Under the pieces are notes generated by a model. The model did no database searches and was not told the DNA's origin. It saw nothing but the letters and a program-made list of their open reading frames with translations. The position numbers and the translations under genes are program-made. A stretch of DNA of 64,000 nt from Candidatus Binatia bacterium (lineage in GTDB: Bacteria > Desulfobacterota > Binatia > UBA1149 > CAITLU01): positions 1-64,000 of the forward strand of contig DASXOZ010000053.1 in assembly GCA_036493895.1 (NCBI GenBank), written 5' to 3'. Within the stretch, counting starts at the first letter, position 1, and each line of letters opens with the position of its first letter. This document shows, one piece after another, positions 17,802 to 26,284 of the stretch.

Positions 17802-18631
17802 AGACGTTCCATCTATCTGCGCTCGCGCTCGCGGCCATCGCGGCTGCCGGCGCGATTCTGCCGGTCGCGGCATCCAACGCCCAGGTGCATGTCGAGGTCG
17901 GAATCTCACTGCCAACCCTCGCGTTTGCCGCCCCGCCGCAGCTCGTTGTCCTGCCCGACACCTACGTCTATGCGGTCCCCGACCTGGCCGAAGACCTCTA
18001 TTTCGTCGATGGCTGGTGGTGGCGGCCGTGGCAGGGCCACTGGTACCGGTCCCACTACTACGACCGTGGATGGGACGCCTACTCGAGCGTCCCCGCGTTC
18101 TATGGAGGCGTGCCTCACGACTGGAGAGACAGTTACCGGAGCCACCAGTGGCGCGGACAGCCGTGGAACTACGAGCGCATGCCGTACTCCCATGTCGAGC
18201 AGAACTGGAACAGCTGGAAGAGCACCAGGTACTGGGACAGCCATCGGACTTGGGGTAGCCAGCAGGATGCGCAGTCACAACGCCATGGCGAGGAGCACGG
18301 TATGCAGATGCAACACCCGGGTCACGGTTCACCGGCCTATCCCTCACAGCACCACGAGCAGAGGTCCGAGACGGTGCAGTCGGAACAGCACCGCAATCAG
18401 ACCCGCGCTGCGCAGCCGCAACACCATGAGCAACAGGCTCCTGCAGGGCATTCGCAACAACGATCTCCGGCCGCACAGCCGCAGCACCACCAGCAGCCGC
18501 AGCACGCGCAGCAGCACCGGTCCGAACAGCCCTATCGACACGGGCACGAGTCTGAGGGTCACTCGCAGCCAGCACATGAGTCCGGCGGCGGTGGGCGACC
18601 GAACGGGTCAGGCAACAGCGGTGAGCACTGA
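17798..18631 (+). CDS. secreted Trp/Tyr-rich protein with His/Gln-rich tail
   Basis: The 277-residue protein has a signal peptide ending near ASNAQV. Residues 30-155 form a Trp/Tyr-rich domain with LPDTYVYAVPDLAEDLYFV, GWWWRPWQGHWYRS and later WNYERMPYSHVEQNWNSW, a pattern seen in unnamed envelope proteins of metal-reducing and other deltaproteobacteria. Residues 160-277 are a low-complexity tail rich in His, Gln and Ser, likely disordered and potentially metal-binding. The function is unknown. It is translationally coupled to csbD and presumably co-induced. Its 3' end is convergent with the response regulator gene. Confidence 0.8.
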   Translation: MKTFHLSALALAAIAAAGAILPVAASNAQVHVEVGISLPTLAFAAPPQLVVLPDTYVYAVPDLAEDLYFVDGWWWRPWQGHWYRSHYYDRGWDAYSSVPAFYGGVPHDWRDSYRSHQWRGQPWNYERMPYSHVEQNWNSWKSTRYWDSHRTWGSQQDAQSQRHGEEHGMQMQHPGHGSPAYPSQHHEQRSETVQSEQHRNQTRAAQPQHHEQQAPAGHSQQRSPAAQPQHHQQPQHAQQHRSEQPYRHGHESEGHSQPAHESGGGGRPNGSGNSGEH

Positions 18632-18786
18632 TACAGTACGGTCGAAGTGCGATCGGCGCCCTACTCGATTCGAGTCCGGCAGGGCGTCGATCGCCGCACC
18701 CGTCAACAAAGGTCCGATCGCTTCCGATATTCGCTCTGAACGCGCCGCGTCCGTCAACTGAGCGCGAGACCAGGCCGAGTCCACGT

Positions 18787-19419
18787 TCAGCCGACGGGTT
18801 GTGCACCCTTGGCGCTCAGTACCACGCGCACAAGTTGCGCGGCCGACGTCACGTCGAGTTTCGAGAGTATCCGGCGCCGGTGGCCTTCGACTGTCCTGAC
18901 GCTGATTCCCAGATCCGACGCGACCTCCTTCGAGGTTTCGCCTGCCACGAGAAGCGTCATCACGTCGCGCTCGCGCGGAGTCAGCGATGCCAGGCGCTCC
19001 ACGGTATCCAGGGTGCCGGCCGCCGAAGCGCGGGCGGCCTGGTCCCGTTCGATGGCAGCCTGAATCCTCTCGAGAAGCACGGCGGGCGGAGGAGGTTTCT
19101 GTAGAAAGTCGAATGCCCCTGCTTTTAGCGCCCGCACGGACATGGGAACGTCCCCGTGCCCGGTCAGAACAATCACCGGCAGCTGCACGTTACGCCGATG
19201 GAGCTCGTCCTGAAGGTCGAGCCCGCTTCCTTCTTTCAGTCGAACGTCGAGGACCAGGCATCCCGGACGATCCGGGTCGTAGGAATCGAGGAATTCGCGG
19301 CTGGAAGCGAAGGTTTCGACCGGCAGGGGAACCGACGTCATTAACTCGCGAAGCGATTTGCGCACGGCGGCGTCGTCGTCGACCACGAAAACAGTTGCAA
19401 CTGCCGCGTCCGTCATCAC
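18787..19419 (-). CDS. FixJ-family response regulator (receiver + LuxR-type HTH)
   Basis: The 210-residue protein has an N-terminal receiver domain with the acidic pair DDD at 14-16, phospho-acceptor Asp58 (CLVLDVRL), conserved Thr (VIVLTGHGDVPMSVRAL) and Lys (DFLQKPPPP). The C-terminal LuxR-type helix-turn-helix is at about 143-205 (LTPRERDVMTLLVAGETSKE, ISVRTVEGHRRRI). It starts within the stop codon of the kinase gene (ATGA overlap). FixJ-type regulators activate promoters by binding as phosphorylated dimers just upstream of -35. The six nearby promoters with paired palindromes in that position are the obvious targets, including the promoter of this operon, although no binding is shown. 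Confidence 0.93.
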   Translation of the reverse strand: MMTDAAVATVFVVDDDAAVRKSLRELMTSVPLPVETFASSREFLDSYDPDRPGCLVLDVRLKEGSGLDLQDELHRRNVQLPVIVLTGHGDVPMSVRALKAGAFDFLQKPPPPAVLLERIQAAIERDQAARASAAGTLDTVERLASLTPRERDVMTLLVAGETSKEVASDLGISVRTVEGHRRRILSKLDVTSAAQLVRVVLSAKGAQPVG

Positions 19420-21062
19420 ATCGGCGCCTGGAGCGGAGCTTCCGGCTGGCTCAGCGGTATTGAGAAACGCACGATCACCCCTGATCCGTCCGTCGGAGAT
19501 TCCACCCAGATACGGCCGCGATGGGATTCGAGGAAGGAACGGCTGAGCGCCAGTCCCATTCCGAGTCCCTTCGCCTTGGTCGTGAAGAACGGCTCGAACA
19601 TTCCTTCGGCCGCATCTTCGGTGATGCCCGTGCCGGTGTCCCGAACACTGACCTCCGCTGCCGAACCGACTCGGCGGGTACTCAGCTCGATTTCGCGCCG
19701 GGAGCTGCCCGATTGCTCGATACTGTCCATCGCGTTCTGGATCAGGTTCACCACGACCTGCTCGATCTGGATCCTGTCGGCGTGGACGCGAAGTTCATCC
19801 GACGTGAACTCGACGCGAAGACAGATCTGCGACCGCTCCATATCGCGCAACAAAAGGTGGGGCACGCGGGCGATGATCTCGCCCAGATCCACGGGCTCGT
19901 GTTGCGGTTCCGCCTTTTCGACAAAGCTGCGCAGGTGGGCGACGATACCTGCGGCACGCATCGCCTCGCCGGCAAGGTCGGCGAGAAGCTCGAGCAGCTT
20001 CGGGGCATCGATGGTCCCCGCGAGCACGTGACGGCGGCAGGCCTCCACCACGTTCGAGATCGACGACAGCGGCTGGTTGAGCTCGTGCGCAAGCCCGGTC
20101 GCAAGCTCGCCGACGGTGCTTACCCGCAGCGCGTTCGTGAGCTCGAGCTGTCGTTCCCGGACTTGCTCCGCTTCGCGGTGGGCCGTTTCATTCTCGTGCA
20201 GAAGTTGTGCGGTGCGCCGACGCTCCGTGACATCGTCGAGGGACACCAGGATCAGATCCGACTTGCCCCTGCCGCGATGCAGCGTTCGCGCGTTCAGGAC
20301 CAGCGTGAGCGAGCCCAGGCTCACCGACTGGTAGGTAACTTCGAAGCCGTCGAGCGAGCTGCCAGTCTCCAGAACACCCCTGAGGAGTAGCGGCAGGTCT
20401 GTGCGATCCCAGACGCCTGCGTCGAGCTCGTGCAGCGCTCGTCCGATGACTTCCTCGCGGGAGACATGAAATAGCTCGGAGAAAGGCTGATTGACCGAGT
20501 GCACACGCAACTCTCCGTCGACGACGAGCAGCGGTTCGCGCACCGAATTGACGATCGCCTCGGCGTAGAACCGCGCCTCCTGGAGCGCGTCGGCAGCGAC
20601 GTCCGAGAACGTGATGACCGCGCCCTCGACAACGCCATCTCGCAGGAGATAGGGCAGCGTCTGGCGTACGTACCAATGCCCTTCCTCCGACTGCACTTCC
20701 GTCCTCGATGCGTCCCCGCCGTCCAGGACCATCCGAATATCGGGAAAGAACGTGACGTCGGTGAATTTCTGCGAGAGGTCGCGAAGCGGTCTTCCGATGT
20801 CGGACGGCAACAGGCTGAACAGGGCTGTCGCAGCCGGAGTGAAACGCCGAATGCACTTCTGGCGGTCCACTTGAAGCATGGCGATTTTGCTGCTGAGCAG
20901 CAGGTTGTCGAGATCGTCTGTCAACGTTCCGATCTCGCCAGACCCATGTCCTGCGACTTTCTGCGAAGGAGGAACCCTCGTGGCGGACGACGGCACGGCC
21001 AGCCGAACCACCGATGCTCGCGCGCCCGGGGTGGAACCCGTCGATTTGGGTCGGATCTTCAT
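19416..21062 (-). CDS. soluble PAS-PAS sensor histidine kinase
   Basis: The 548-residue kinase has no membrane segment, so it senses an internal signal. Residues about 48-160 form a PAS domain of the kind fused to CheB/CheR proteins (LDNLLLSSKIAMLQVDR, IRRFTPAATALFSL, DIGRPLRDL). Residues about 163-285 form a second PAS domain (AEAIVNSVREPLLVVDG). A short coiled coil precedes the phospho-acceptor H-box with His326 (GLAHELNQPLSSISN). The ATPase domain follows with VVNLIQNAMDSIE (N box), VRDTGTGI (G1) and GLGMGLALSRSFLESHRG. I see no heme-binding signature. It is the first gene of a two-gene operon with the FixJ-type regulator and has the shared operator upstream, implying autoregulation. Confidence 0.92.
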   Translation of the reverse strand: MKIRPKSTGSTPGARASVVRLAVPSSATRVPPSQKVAGHGSGEIGTLTDDLDNLLLSSKIAMLQVDRQKCIRRFTPAATALFSLLPSDIGRPLRDLSQKFTDVTFFPDIRMVLDGGDASRTEVQSEEGHWYVRQTLPYLLRDGVVEGAVITFSDVAADALQEARFYAEAIVNSVREPLLVVDGELRVHSVNQPFSELFHVSREEVIGRALHELDAGVWDRTDLPLLLRGVLETGSSLDGFEVTYQSVSLGSLTLVLNARTLHRGRGKSDLILVSLDDVTERRRTAQLLHENETAHREAEQVRERQLELTNALRVSTVGELATGLAHELNQPLSSISNVVEACRRHVLAGTIDAPKLLELLADLAGEAMRAAGIVAHLRSFVEKAEPQHEPVDLGEIIARVPHLLLRDMERSQICLRVEFTSDELRVHADRIQIEQVVVNLIQNAMDSIEQSGSSRREIELSTRRVGSAAEVSVRDTGTGITEDAAEGMFEPFFTTKAKGLGMGLALSRSFLESHRGRIWVESPTDGSGVIVRFSIPLSQPEAPLQAPM

Positions 21063-21149
21063 GATATCGGCCGCCTCGCCTGCTCGCGCAGACTCTTCCC
21101 CTGCCCGTCCGGAATCGAAACCTGCAGGTGCCAGACCCCTGCGTCCAGA

Positions 21150-21199
21150 ACGTTAGCGCAGCGGTGTCTCAACGCATAGACCGGAAAACTACGTGAATT
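21150..21199 (-). promoter_or_regulatory. predicted autoregulated promoter of the kinase/FixJ operon
   Basis: Read on the minus strand, a degenerate palindrome AATTCACGTA (21190-21199) is followed by GTTTTCCGGT, identical to the 14.58 kb site, then a -35-like CTATGC (21174-21179), 18 bp and a -10-like TAACGT (21150-21155). The leader to the kinase start at 21062 is about 80 bases. This is the weakest operator match of the six. Confidence 0.45.
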
Positions 21200-21337
21200 C
21201 GATCTGACGGTCGGGGCCTCCGAGGGCCGGCTCATCGAGGCTCGACCGAAGTTTTTGCCAGGAAATGCTTCGGCGCAGCCCCAGGGAGACGGCACTGCGC
21301 TTTGCTGGACACGGCCCGGAGGACGCGTGCGCTTTCC

Positions 21338-21709
21338 ATGATGTCGATCTTTCGCGATAACGAGAACCGCGAACATTCCCTGGCCGGGAACCACACGATC
21401 GGCCTCGCGACGCCGAGCCGCGGCGCGAACCAGATCGAGATTTGGCGTGGCCACATGGACGCGGATGCCGCCACGCCGCCGCACGCGCACGACAGCGAAG
21501 ATGTCGTGCTGCTTCTGTCCGGAAGGAGACGCGCGACGCTCGACGAAAAGGAGATTCCCTATCGGGCCGGCGATACGATGATTCTGCCGGCGCACAAGGT
21601 GCATCAAATCTTCGCCGACAGCCGCACCGAGTTCGTCAACGCGACGCGGATTGGCGGCATCGTTACCCTTCGCGACGGGGAAGTCCTGGATCTGCCCTGG
21701 CGGGAGTAA
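21338..21709 (+). CDS. cupin domain protein
   Basis: The 123-residue protein is a single small cupin barrel. The first metal-binding motif appears as PPHAHDSEDVVLLLSGR and the second as YRAGDTMILPAHKVHQIF, giving the His/His/Glu-type set and a later His. Small cupins of this type bind a metal or a small ligand, often as a sensor or isomerase, and the substrate is unknown. The ATG at 21338 (or 21341) is chosen because the domain begins directly after it. The upstream in-frame TTG at 21302 adds no recognisable sequence, and the ribosome binding site is weak. It is followed by a DinB-like gene 53 bases downstream. Confidence 0.75.
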   Translation: MMSIFRDNENREHSLAGNHTIGLATPSRGANQIEIWRGHMDADAATPPHAHDSEDVVLLLSGRRRATLDEKEIPYRAGDTMILPAHKVHQIFADSRTEFVNATRIGGIVTLRDGEVLDLPWRE

Positions 21710-21762
21710 GTCGGACCGACCCGCTGCTCACGGTGACACACGCTTTCCGGCGAGGGATGCGC

Positions 21763-22338
21763 ATGAACGACCTCCGTCATTATTTCCACGCGCAAGCCTG
21801 CAACAACGCGTGGTCCAACCTGCGACTCCTGCGCGCGTGCGCGGGGCTCGACGACACGGAGTTTGCCGCGCCGCGCACCGGCTTCTTCCCGTCGCTGAAG
21901 GATACGCTGAACCACATCGTGACGGTCGACTGGCTGTACGCCGACGCGCTCGAGCGTGCCGCCCACGGGCGGCCGGTGAACTCCGCCGCCGCCCGCTTCT
22001 TCGAGCCGCCCTCGCCGTTCGCCACTTGCGCCGCACTCGCGCCGGCGCAGCGCGAGGTCGACCGGCGGCTCGTTGCGCTCTGCGCCGGCCTCACCGATCT
22101 ATCATGGACCGTATCGATCCAGCGCGACGACCACGTGCAGCGCGAGCCGCTCGTATGTGTGCTCGCCCATCTGTTCCAGCACCAGATTCACCACCGCGGT
22201 CAGGCCCACGCGATGCTCGCCGGCACGGCCGTGAAGCCGCCCCAGCTCGACGAGTTCTTCCTCGCCGAAGAGGCGCCACTGAGGGCCGAGGAGCTCGCGG
22301 TGCTGGGGCTGCGCGAAGACGAGATCTGGTCGGATTGA
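21763..22338 (+). CDS. DinB-like metal-dependent protein
   Basis: The 191-residue protein is a four-helix bundle of the DinB/YfiT group. The three metal-binding histidines are visible in FPSLKDTLNHIVTVDWLYADA near residue 47 and in CVLAHLFQHQIHHRGQAHAML near residues 130-140. The N-terminus, MNDLRHYFHAQACNNAWSN, matches the first helix. Family members act as thiol-dependent transferases or hydrolases, and the substrate cannot be assigned. The ATG at 21763 has GAGG 7 bases upstream and is preferred over the ATG at 21757. It probably shares a transcript with the cupin. Confidence 0.8.
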   Translation: MNDLRHYFHAQACNNAWSNLRLLRACAGLDDTEFAAPRTGFFPSLKDTLNHIVTVDWLYADALERAAHGRPVNSAAARFFEPPSPFATCAALAPAQREVDRRLVALCAGLTDLSWTVSIQRDDHVQREPLVCVLAHLFQHQIHHRGQAHAMLAGTAVKPPQLDEFFLAEEAPLRAEELAVLGLREDEIWSD

Positions 22339-22493
22339 GGAACGCGCGCCCTTGAGCGACGGAAGCGTAAGCTCGGCAGTCGCGCCGAGGCGAGTGCGAG
22401 CGTCGGAGCGGGTCGTAGAGCAGCGCCCCTCTTGGATGGCGCGTGGCGATGCGTTCCTCGTCTTCCGATCCCTGTGGATCGTCCACACTTTCT

Positions 22494-22511
22494 CCGACGG
22501 AATACCGTCGG
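22494..22511. terminator. 7-bp hairpin between convergent DinB and SorC genes
   Basis: CCGACGG (22494-22500) pairs perfectly with CCGTCGG (22505-22511) around an AATA loop. It lies between the DinB-like gene and the SorC regulator gene, which converge. There is no T run, so terminator activity is inferred only from position. Confidence 0.4.
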
Positions 22512-22571
22512 GCGCCGGGCCTTCGAGAAAAGATCCTTCAATCAGCGCGTTGATTGGCGCGGAACGATCCT

Positions 22572-23702
22572 TTAGCGCCCCGCGCCGCCCACCCTCTTAC
22601 TATCGATAAGACGCCGAGCATTTATGACATCCGTCACTAACGTCGAGAAGCACGGATCAATCATCGCAGCCTCAATCGAGCCCACTTTGTCAGCTCCGCC
22701 GGCTACGGCGACCACTTGTCGCGACGAACTTGCCGCATGCTCGCGCAACTCACGCGGCTTGATCGCAACGAGATCCCGCTCAATGTCGGCGAGGACGTTG
22801 CCCTCAGCGTCGAACGGAACCCACGCGATCTCGCCGACCGCGTCCTTCATCACGCGCTTGACCATCGCGCTGCTCATCTGACCGAGGATGTCGAGATAAC
22901 GCTTGCCCTGGGCGTTGCCGATACCAACGACGAAGAGCTGAGCGGCGCCGGCGGCTTTCATGATCTTGTTCACTCCGTATCGCTCGAGGTACTTCGCGCG
23001 CTCGGCGGCGTCGAACGAGTAGAAGTTGCCCGGTAGCGACGGCGCGCAGGCCTTGATCCGCACCCTGCCCTCGTCTCCGCTATCGTCGCCGTGATAGTCG
23101 GCGCCGAAAGCGCGATTGACGCTGAGCGCCAGCGTGGTCGCCTGAGTGGCCGGGTAGCTGAGGTCGACGGAGTGCCCGGTGCCGAGGACGGCCGGGTAGA
23201 ACTCGAGCGTGCGGCCGCGCGTTTCCGCGGCGGGCTGGGACGTCAGGCCGAAGATCAGCGACTCGAAGACTGCGTGCACCGTACGCCCGGCGGCTGCCGT
23301 GATCCTGATCTCCGCGTCCCGCAGCCTCTTCAGCTCTTCCAGGACGATCGAAGCCGCCGGCCCCGCGAGGTTGCCTTCGTTCTTGCCGCTGCCGCCGGGT
23401 ACGACGACGACCCTTTTCACACGTGTCTCCCGCAACTTGTCGGCGAGCTCGTGCGAGAGCGCGTGCTCGGGCCGCGGCTTGAGGTGGAACTCGATGATCC
23501 CCTCTTCCCGGGCGCGCGTCAGGAGCCTTGAAATGCTTGCCTGTGAAAGTTGAAGACGGATCCCGAGCTCTTTCTGCGAGAGGCCCTCGATGAAAAAACC
23601 TCGCGCAGCCTCCCCCATGAGGTAGGCCTCGCCGAGCTGCCACTGGGGGCGTTTGGCGGGGGGACGGGATCGGACCGAACGAACGGGTGACAGCCTGGCC
23701 AT
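22572..23702 (-). CDS. SorC/DeoR-type sugar-binding transcriptional regulator
   Basis: The 376-residue protein has an N-terminal helix-turn-helix (about 25-85: MGEAARGFFIEGLSQKELGI, LQLSQASISRLLTRAREEGII). A C-terminal SorC effector domain follows with VVVVPGG, the Rossmann-like NLAGPAASIVLEELKR and late motifs FVVGIGNAQGKRYLDILGQ and DAVGEIAWVPFDAEGN. Such regulators bind phosphorylated sugars and control carbohydrate catabolic operons. No sugar operon is adjacent, so the targets are unknown. The upstream intergenic region carries an 18-bp perfect palindrome that could be its operator. Confidence 0.88.
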   Translation of the reverse strand: MARLSPVRSVRSRPPAKRPQWQLGEAYLMGEAARGFFIEGLSQKELGIRLQLSQASISRLLTRAREEGIIEFHLKPRPEHALSHELADKLRETRVKRVVVVPGGSGKNEGNLAGPAASIVLEELKRLRDAEIRITAAAGRTVHAVFESLIFGLTSQPAAETRGRTLEFYPAVLGTGHSVDLSYPATQATTLALSVNRAFGADYHGDDSGDEGRVRIKACAPSLPGNFYSFDAAERAKYLERYGVNKIMKAAGAAQLFVVGIGNAQGKRYLDILGQMSSAMVKRVMKDAVGEIAWVPFDAEGNVLADIERDLVAIKPRELREHAASSSRQVVAVAGGADKVGSIEAAMIDPCFSTLVTDVINARRLIDSKRVGGAGR

Positions 23703-24014
23703 GGTGCGTATTCCTTATCTAATACGAGTACTTGCCGGCCGCGGTTATCCTGCGAAGATACGCCGGCCCGCGGCCCGCAGCAAACAGATTCACACGGGAA
23801 TCAGAAGCTGATCGATCGATTCTCGAATCGATATCCGTAACAAGATTTTGATCGGATTATGATCCAGCCATTGCAAATCTATTCCCGGGCCTGTAAATGC
23901 CGTCGCGTCGGCAATCCCGCAGCCCCGTCGGGACCACCCGGGAACCGGCCTGATGCCGCGCCAGCCTTTCCAAATGTGCGGCAGTCGCTCCGTCCATTCA
24001 TGAGGAGGGAACTC
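23703..24014. other. divergent intergenic region with an 18-bp palindrome at 23815-23832
   Basis: The region lies between the SorC regulator (minus) and the LytTR-like gene (plus). ATCGATTC (23815-23822) and GAATCGAT (23825-23832) form a perfect inverted repeat with a 2-base spacer. The surrounding 60 bases are AT-rich compared with the rest of the window, and a -10-like TATGAT lies at 23858-23863 on the plus strand. This is the best operator candidate for SorC autoregulation. Confidence 0.5.
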
Positions 24015-24512
24015 ATGTCTGAGCCGCACGATTTCACCATGCCGTCTGTCTTCGCCACGCCGCCGCCGGTTCTGCAGGCGCCGCTCACGCTGCTCCGAGG
24101 CAGGAAATTCCAGGGGCCGAGCAACATGTTCCTGCTGCACCAGAAAGATGTCGCCTATCTCGTCCTCGCCAAACGCATTCCCGAAACCGTATTCTACGCG
24201 CGCTATCTCTCCGAGATTCCCCGCGGTGTGAACGCGGTCGTGGTACGCACCGCGAACAAGGGTGCGATGAAGCTCGTCGGCTTCGCAAGTGTCCGCGCGG
24301 CCCTGCGCGCCATCTACCCGAAGGAGAATTTCATGGAAGTCGGGCCTGGTGTGGTCGTGAACCTGGATTTCGTCGTCGCCCTTCCCGAGCCTGGGAGAAA
24401 GCGCCGCATCGTGCTGATCGAAGTCGCGGGAGTCCTGGAAGGCATCGCGGTCTCGCGCCGCGGTGAGGCCAGGCTGCGGACTGCGCTCCGCGAACGTCAG
24501 TTGACCAATTAG
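24015..24512 (+). CDS. LytTR-like domain protein
   Basis: The 165-residue protein has a C-terminal half that follows the LytTR DNA-binding layout: LLHQKDVAYLVLAKRIPE, VVVRTANKGAMKLVGFASVRAAL, then FMEVGPGVVVNLDFVVALPEP and the ending VLEGIAVSRRGEARLRTAL, equivalent to the FxRVHRSxxVN...VSRR pattern of LytTR proteins. No receiver domain is present and the first 30 residues are Pro-rich. It could be a stand-alone transcription regulator. The ATG at 24015 has AGGAGGG 5 bases upstream, and the upstream extension of the frame has no support. The similarity is moderate, so the family call is tentative. Confidence 0.55.
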   Translation: MSEPHDFTMPSVFATPPPVLQAPLTLLRGRKFQGPSNMFLLHQKDVAYLVLAKRIPETVFYARYLSEIPRGVNAVVVRTANKGAMKLVGFASVRAALRAIYPKENFMEVGPGVVVNLDFVVALPEPGRKRRIVLIEVAGVLEGIAVSRRGEARLRTALRERQLTN

Positions 24513-24570
24513 AAGAGCGTCGGCCTGCCCGAGAGCAGCCTCGCCCGCGCGACGCCAGCCAGCAGACGGT

Positions 24571-24606
24571 GCGGCCGCCGCATGCCCGACGGCATGCGGC
24601 GGCCGC
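24571..24606. terminator. 16-bp perfect hairpin at the end of the Pup/ubiquitin-like operon
   Basis: GCGGCCGCCGCATGCC (24571-24586) pairs perfectly with 24591-24606 around a CGAC loop. It lies 65 bases beyond the last gene of the minus-strand operon and 58 bases beyond the convergent LytTR-like gene, so it can stop both. No T run follows on either strand. Confidence 0.75.
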
Positions 24607-24670
24607 TCCCTGCAACGCGCTCCGCGCAGCCGACGCGTCACCATTGCATTGCGCCGCGGGGCGCACGCGA

Positions 24671-26284
24671 CTACGGGAGAGCGACCACCTCCACTCCGGG
24701 CTCATCCCCATCCAGTGCGGCCCTTGGCTCCCACTCGACGTCGTGGCGCAGAGGATCGTGCAGAGCCAGCTGGCGGCCTCCGTGAACGACATACGTCCAC
24801 CCGCAGTGTGACTCCTCTTCCGCCGCATCCGCGAGCTCCGTAACCGCGCGTCCGCGTCGCCGCGCGCGCGTGTCCTGCGGCGGTTCGACCATTGCGCGGG
24901 CAATCTCCTCGTCGCTGACGATGCGGTGGGACAGCACGCCTGCGCAATCCAGCGTCTCGAAGATTCCCTCGTCTCCGAGGGCAGCAAAGCGGCAATCGAC
25001 TTCGAAGAGCTGGCTGCGGACGAGGTCGAAGCGCTGGAGCTGATCCATGCTCATCCCGGCGCGCTCCGCCTCGCGATGGGCCATGCGCAGCTTGTTCCCG
25101 TCGTACCAGGTCGTCGCCTTGTGAAGACGCGCGGGATGCGGCTGTTTCGCGCCGCCGGGATCCTGCTCCTCGGGCGGTGCGGCCTCTACCCGTTCCCGAA
25201 CTTCGTTGCAGCGGGCCTGCTCGTCCTCCGTGAAACCCGCGCGCTCGAGCCGGTCGCGATACAGGGCGAGCTTGGTGGTCCAGTCGAGCTTTCCGACCGT
25301 TTCCATCGGATCGCGTGACAACGCATCGAGGATGCCGCGCCATCTCCGGCACACATCGTCCGTCCAGTCCGGGAACGTGAGCTCGGCAGCGTAGCGTTCG
25401 ACGACCTCGAGGATGCCGCGCTGGATATCCACGACACCGAGTTCGCGCCCGTCCGCTAACCTTAGCGGCTTTCGCACCGATGGGTCGCGCGCGACCGCGT
25501 GGGCGGCAGCGAGAGGATCCGCGAGTGCCAACGCGGCGAAGGCCTGCGGGTTGTAGTCGAGCGTCAGCACCACGAGCGATGTCGTCCCCACTTTCAGGAA
25601 CAGCGCGAGCTGTGAGCAAAGAGCCTCTCCGTAGGTCATATGAAGACGATGCCACGGAGGGTTCGACAGCGATTCGTCGCGCGTGTGGATGATCCCGCGC
25701 GCGTCGGTACTGCACGGCGAGATCACCGCACACAGGTGCATCGCGCGCGGCGACAGGACGAAGTGCATCCCGGCGCCACGGTTGTCGAAACCGCCGGCGC
25801 CCGAGTAAACGATCCGCGTGGTCATGTGCGGGACCAGTCCGTTGGCCACTTCCCCGATGTGCCTGCGGCACAGGTAGCTCTCGTGCTGTCCCCACGTATT
25901 TTCGCTGCCGGAGAAATCGACGTTGCTTCTCGTCAGCAGGCTGCGCACGAGACGTGGATCCGACTCCCGTGCGGCGGCTACGGCCTCACCAAGCATTCGG
26001 TCGCCGGCGGCCACGTGCCGTACAACGTCGGTGGGGTTCGTGACCTCCGGCGTGCAGTACTCGGGATGCGCGCCGCAGTCGACGTAGAAGCGTCCACCAT
26101 TGCTCAGAAAGAACCCCGAGACTTCGTCCCGCGGCAGACGCGGGCGCAGCCTCATCTGTTGAAGGAGAACTTCCGCCGCATGCTCCGTGGGCATCGTCTT
26201 CCGGCGCTGGTTCCACAACGAGAGCGCATACTCGGTCTCCACCCCGAACAGCGCGACGGGCAACGGCGGGTTACTGGCCGCCAT
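24671..26284 (-). CDS. dop: Dop-like Pup deamidase/depupylase
   Basis: The 537-residue protein belongs to the glutamine-synthetase-like Pup enzyme family. It has the ATP-binding motif GVETEY (14-19), catalytic Asp69 in FYVDCGAHPEY, and NVDFSG...GQHESYL. Several stretches track actinobacterial Dop closely and not PafA: PEVTNPTDVV, FLKVGTTSLVV, AVARDPSVRKPLRLADGREL and LSRDPMETVGKLDWTTKLALY. Dop converts Pup-GGQ to Pup-GGE and removes Pup from substrates. The preceding Pup-like gene ends in GGQ, so a deamidase is needed. The C-terminus is longer than usual. The ATG at 26284 lies inside the pup gene (14-base overlap), implying coupling. It is the last gene of the operon. Confidence 0.85.
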   Translation of the reverse strand: MAASNPPLPVALFGVETEYALSLWNQRRKTMPTEHAAEVLLQQMRLRPRLPRDEVSGFFLSNGGRFYVDCGAHPEYCTPEVTNPTDVVRHVAAGDRMLGEAVAAARESDPRLVRSLLTRSNVDFSGSENTWGQHESYLCRRHIGEVANGLVPHMTTRIVYSGAGGFDNRGAGMHFVLSPRAMHLCAVISPCSTDARGIIHTRDESLSNPPWHRLHMTYGEALCSQLALFLKVGTTSLVVLTLDYNPQAFAALALADPLAAAHAVARDPSVRKPLRLADGRELGVVDIQRGILEVVERYAAELTFPDWTDDVCRRWRGILDALSRDPMETVGKLDWTTKLALYRDRLERAGFTEDEQARCNEVRERVEAAPPEEQDPGGAKQPHPARLHKATTWYDGNKLRMAHREAERAGMSMDQLQRFDLVRSQLFEVDCRFAALGDEGIFETLDCAGVLSHRIVSDEEIARAMVEPPQDTRARRRGRAVTELADAAEEESHCGWTYVVHGGRQLALHDPLRHDVEWEPRAALDGDEPGVEVVALP

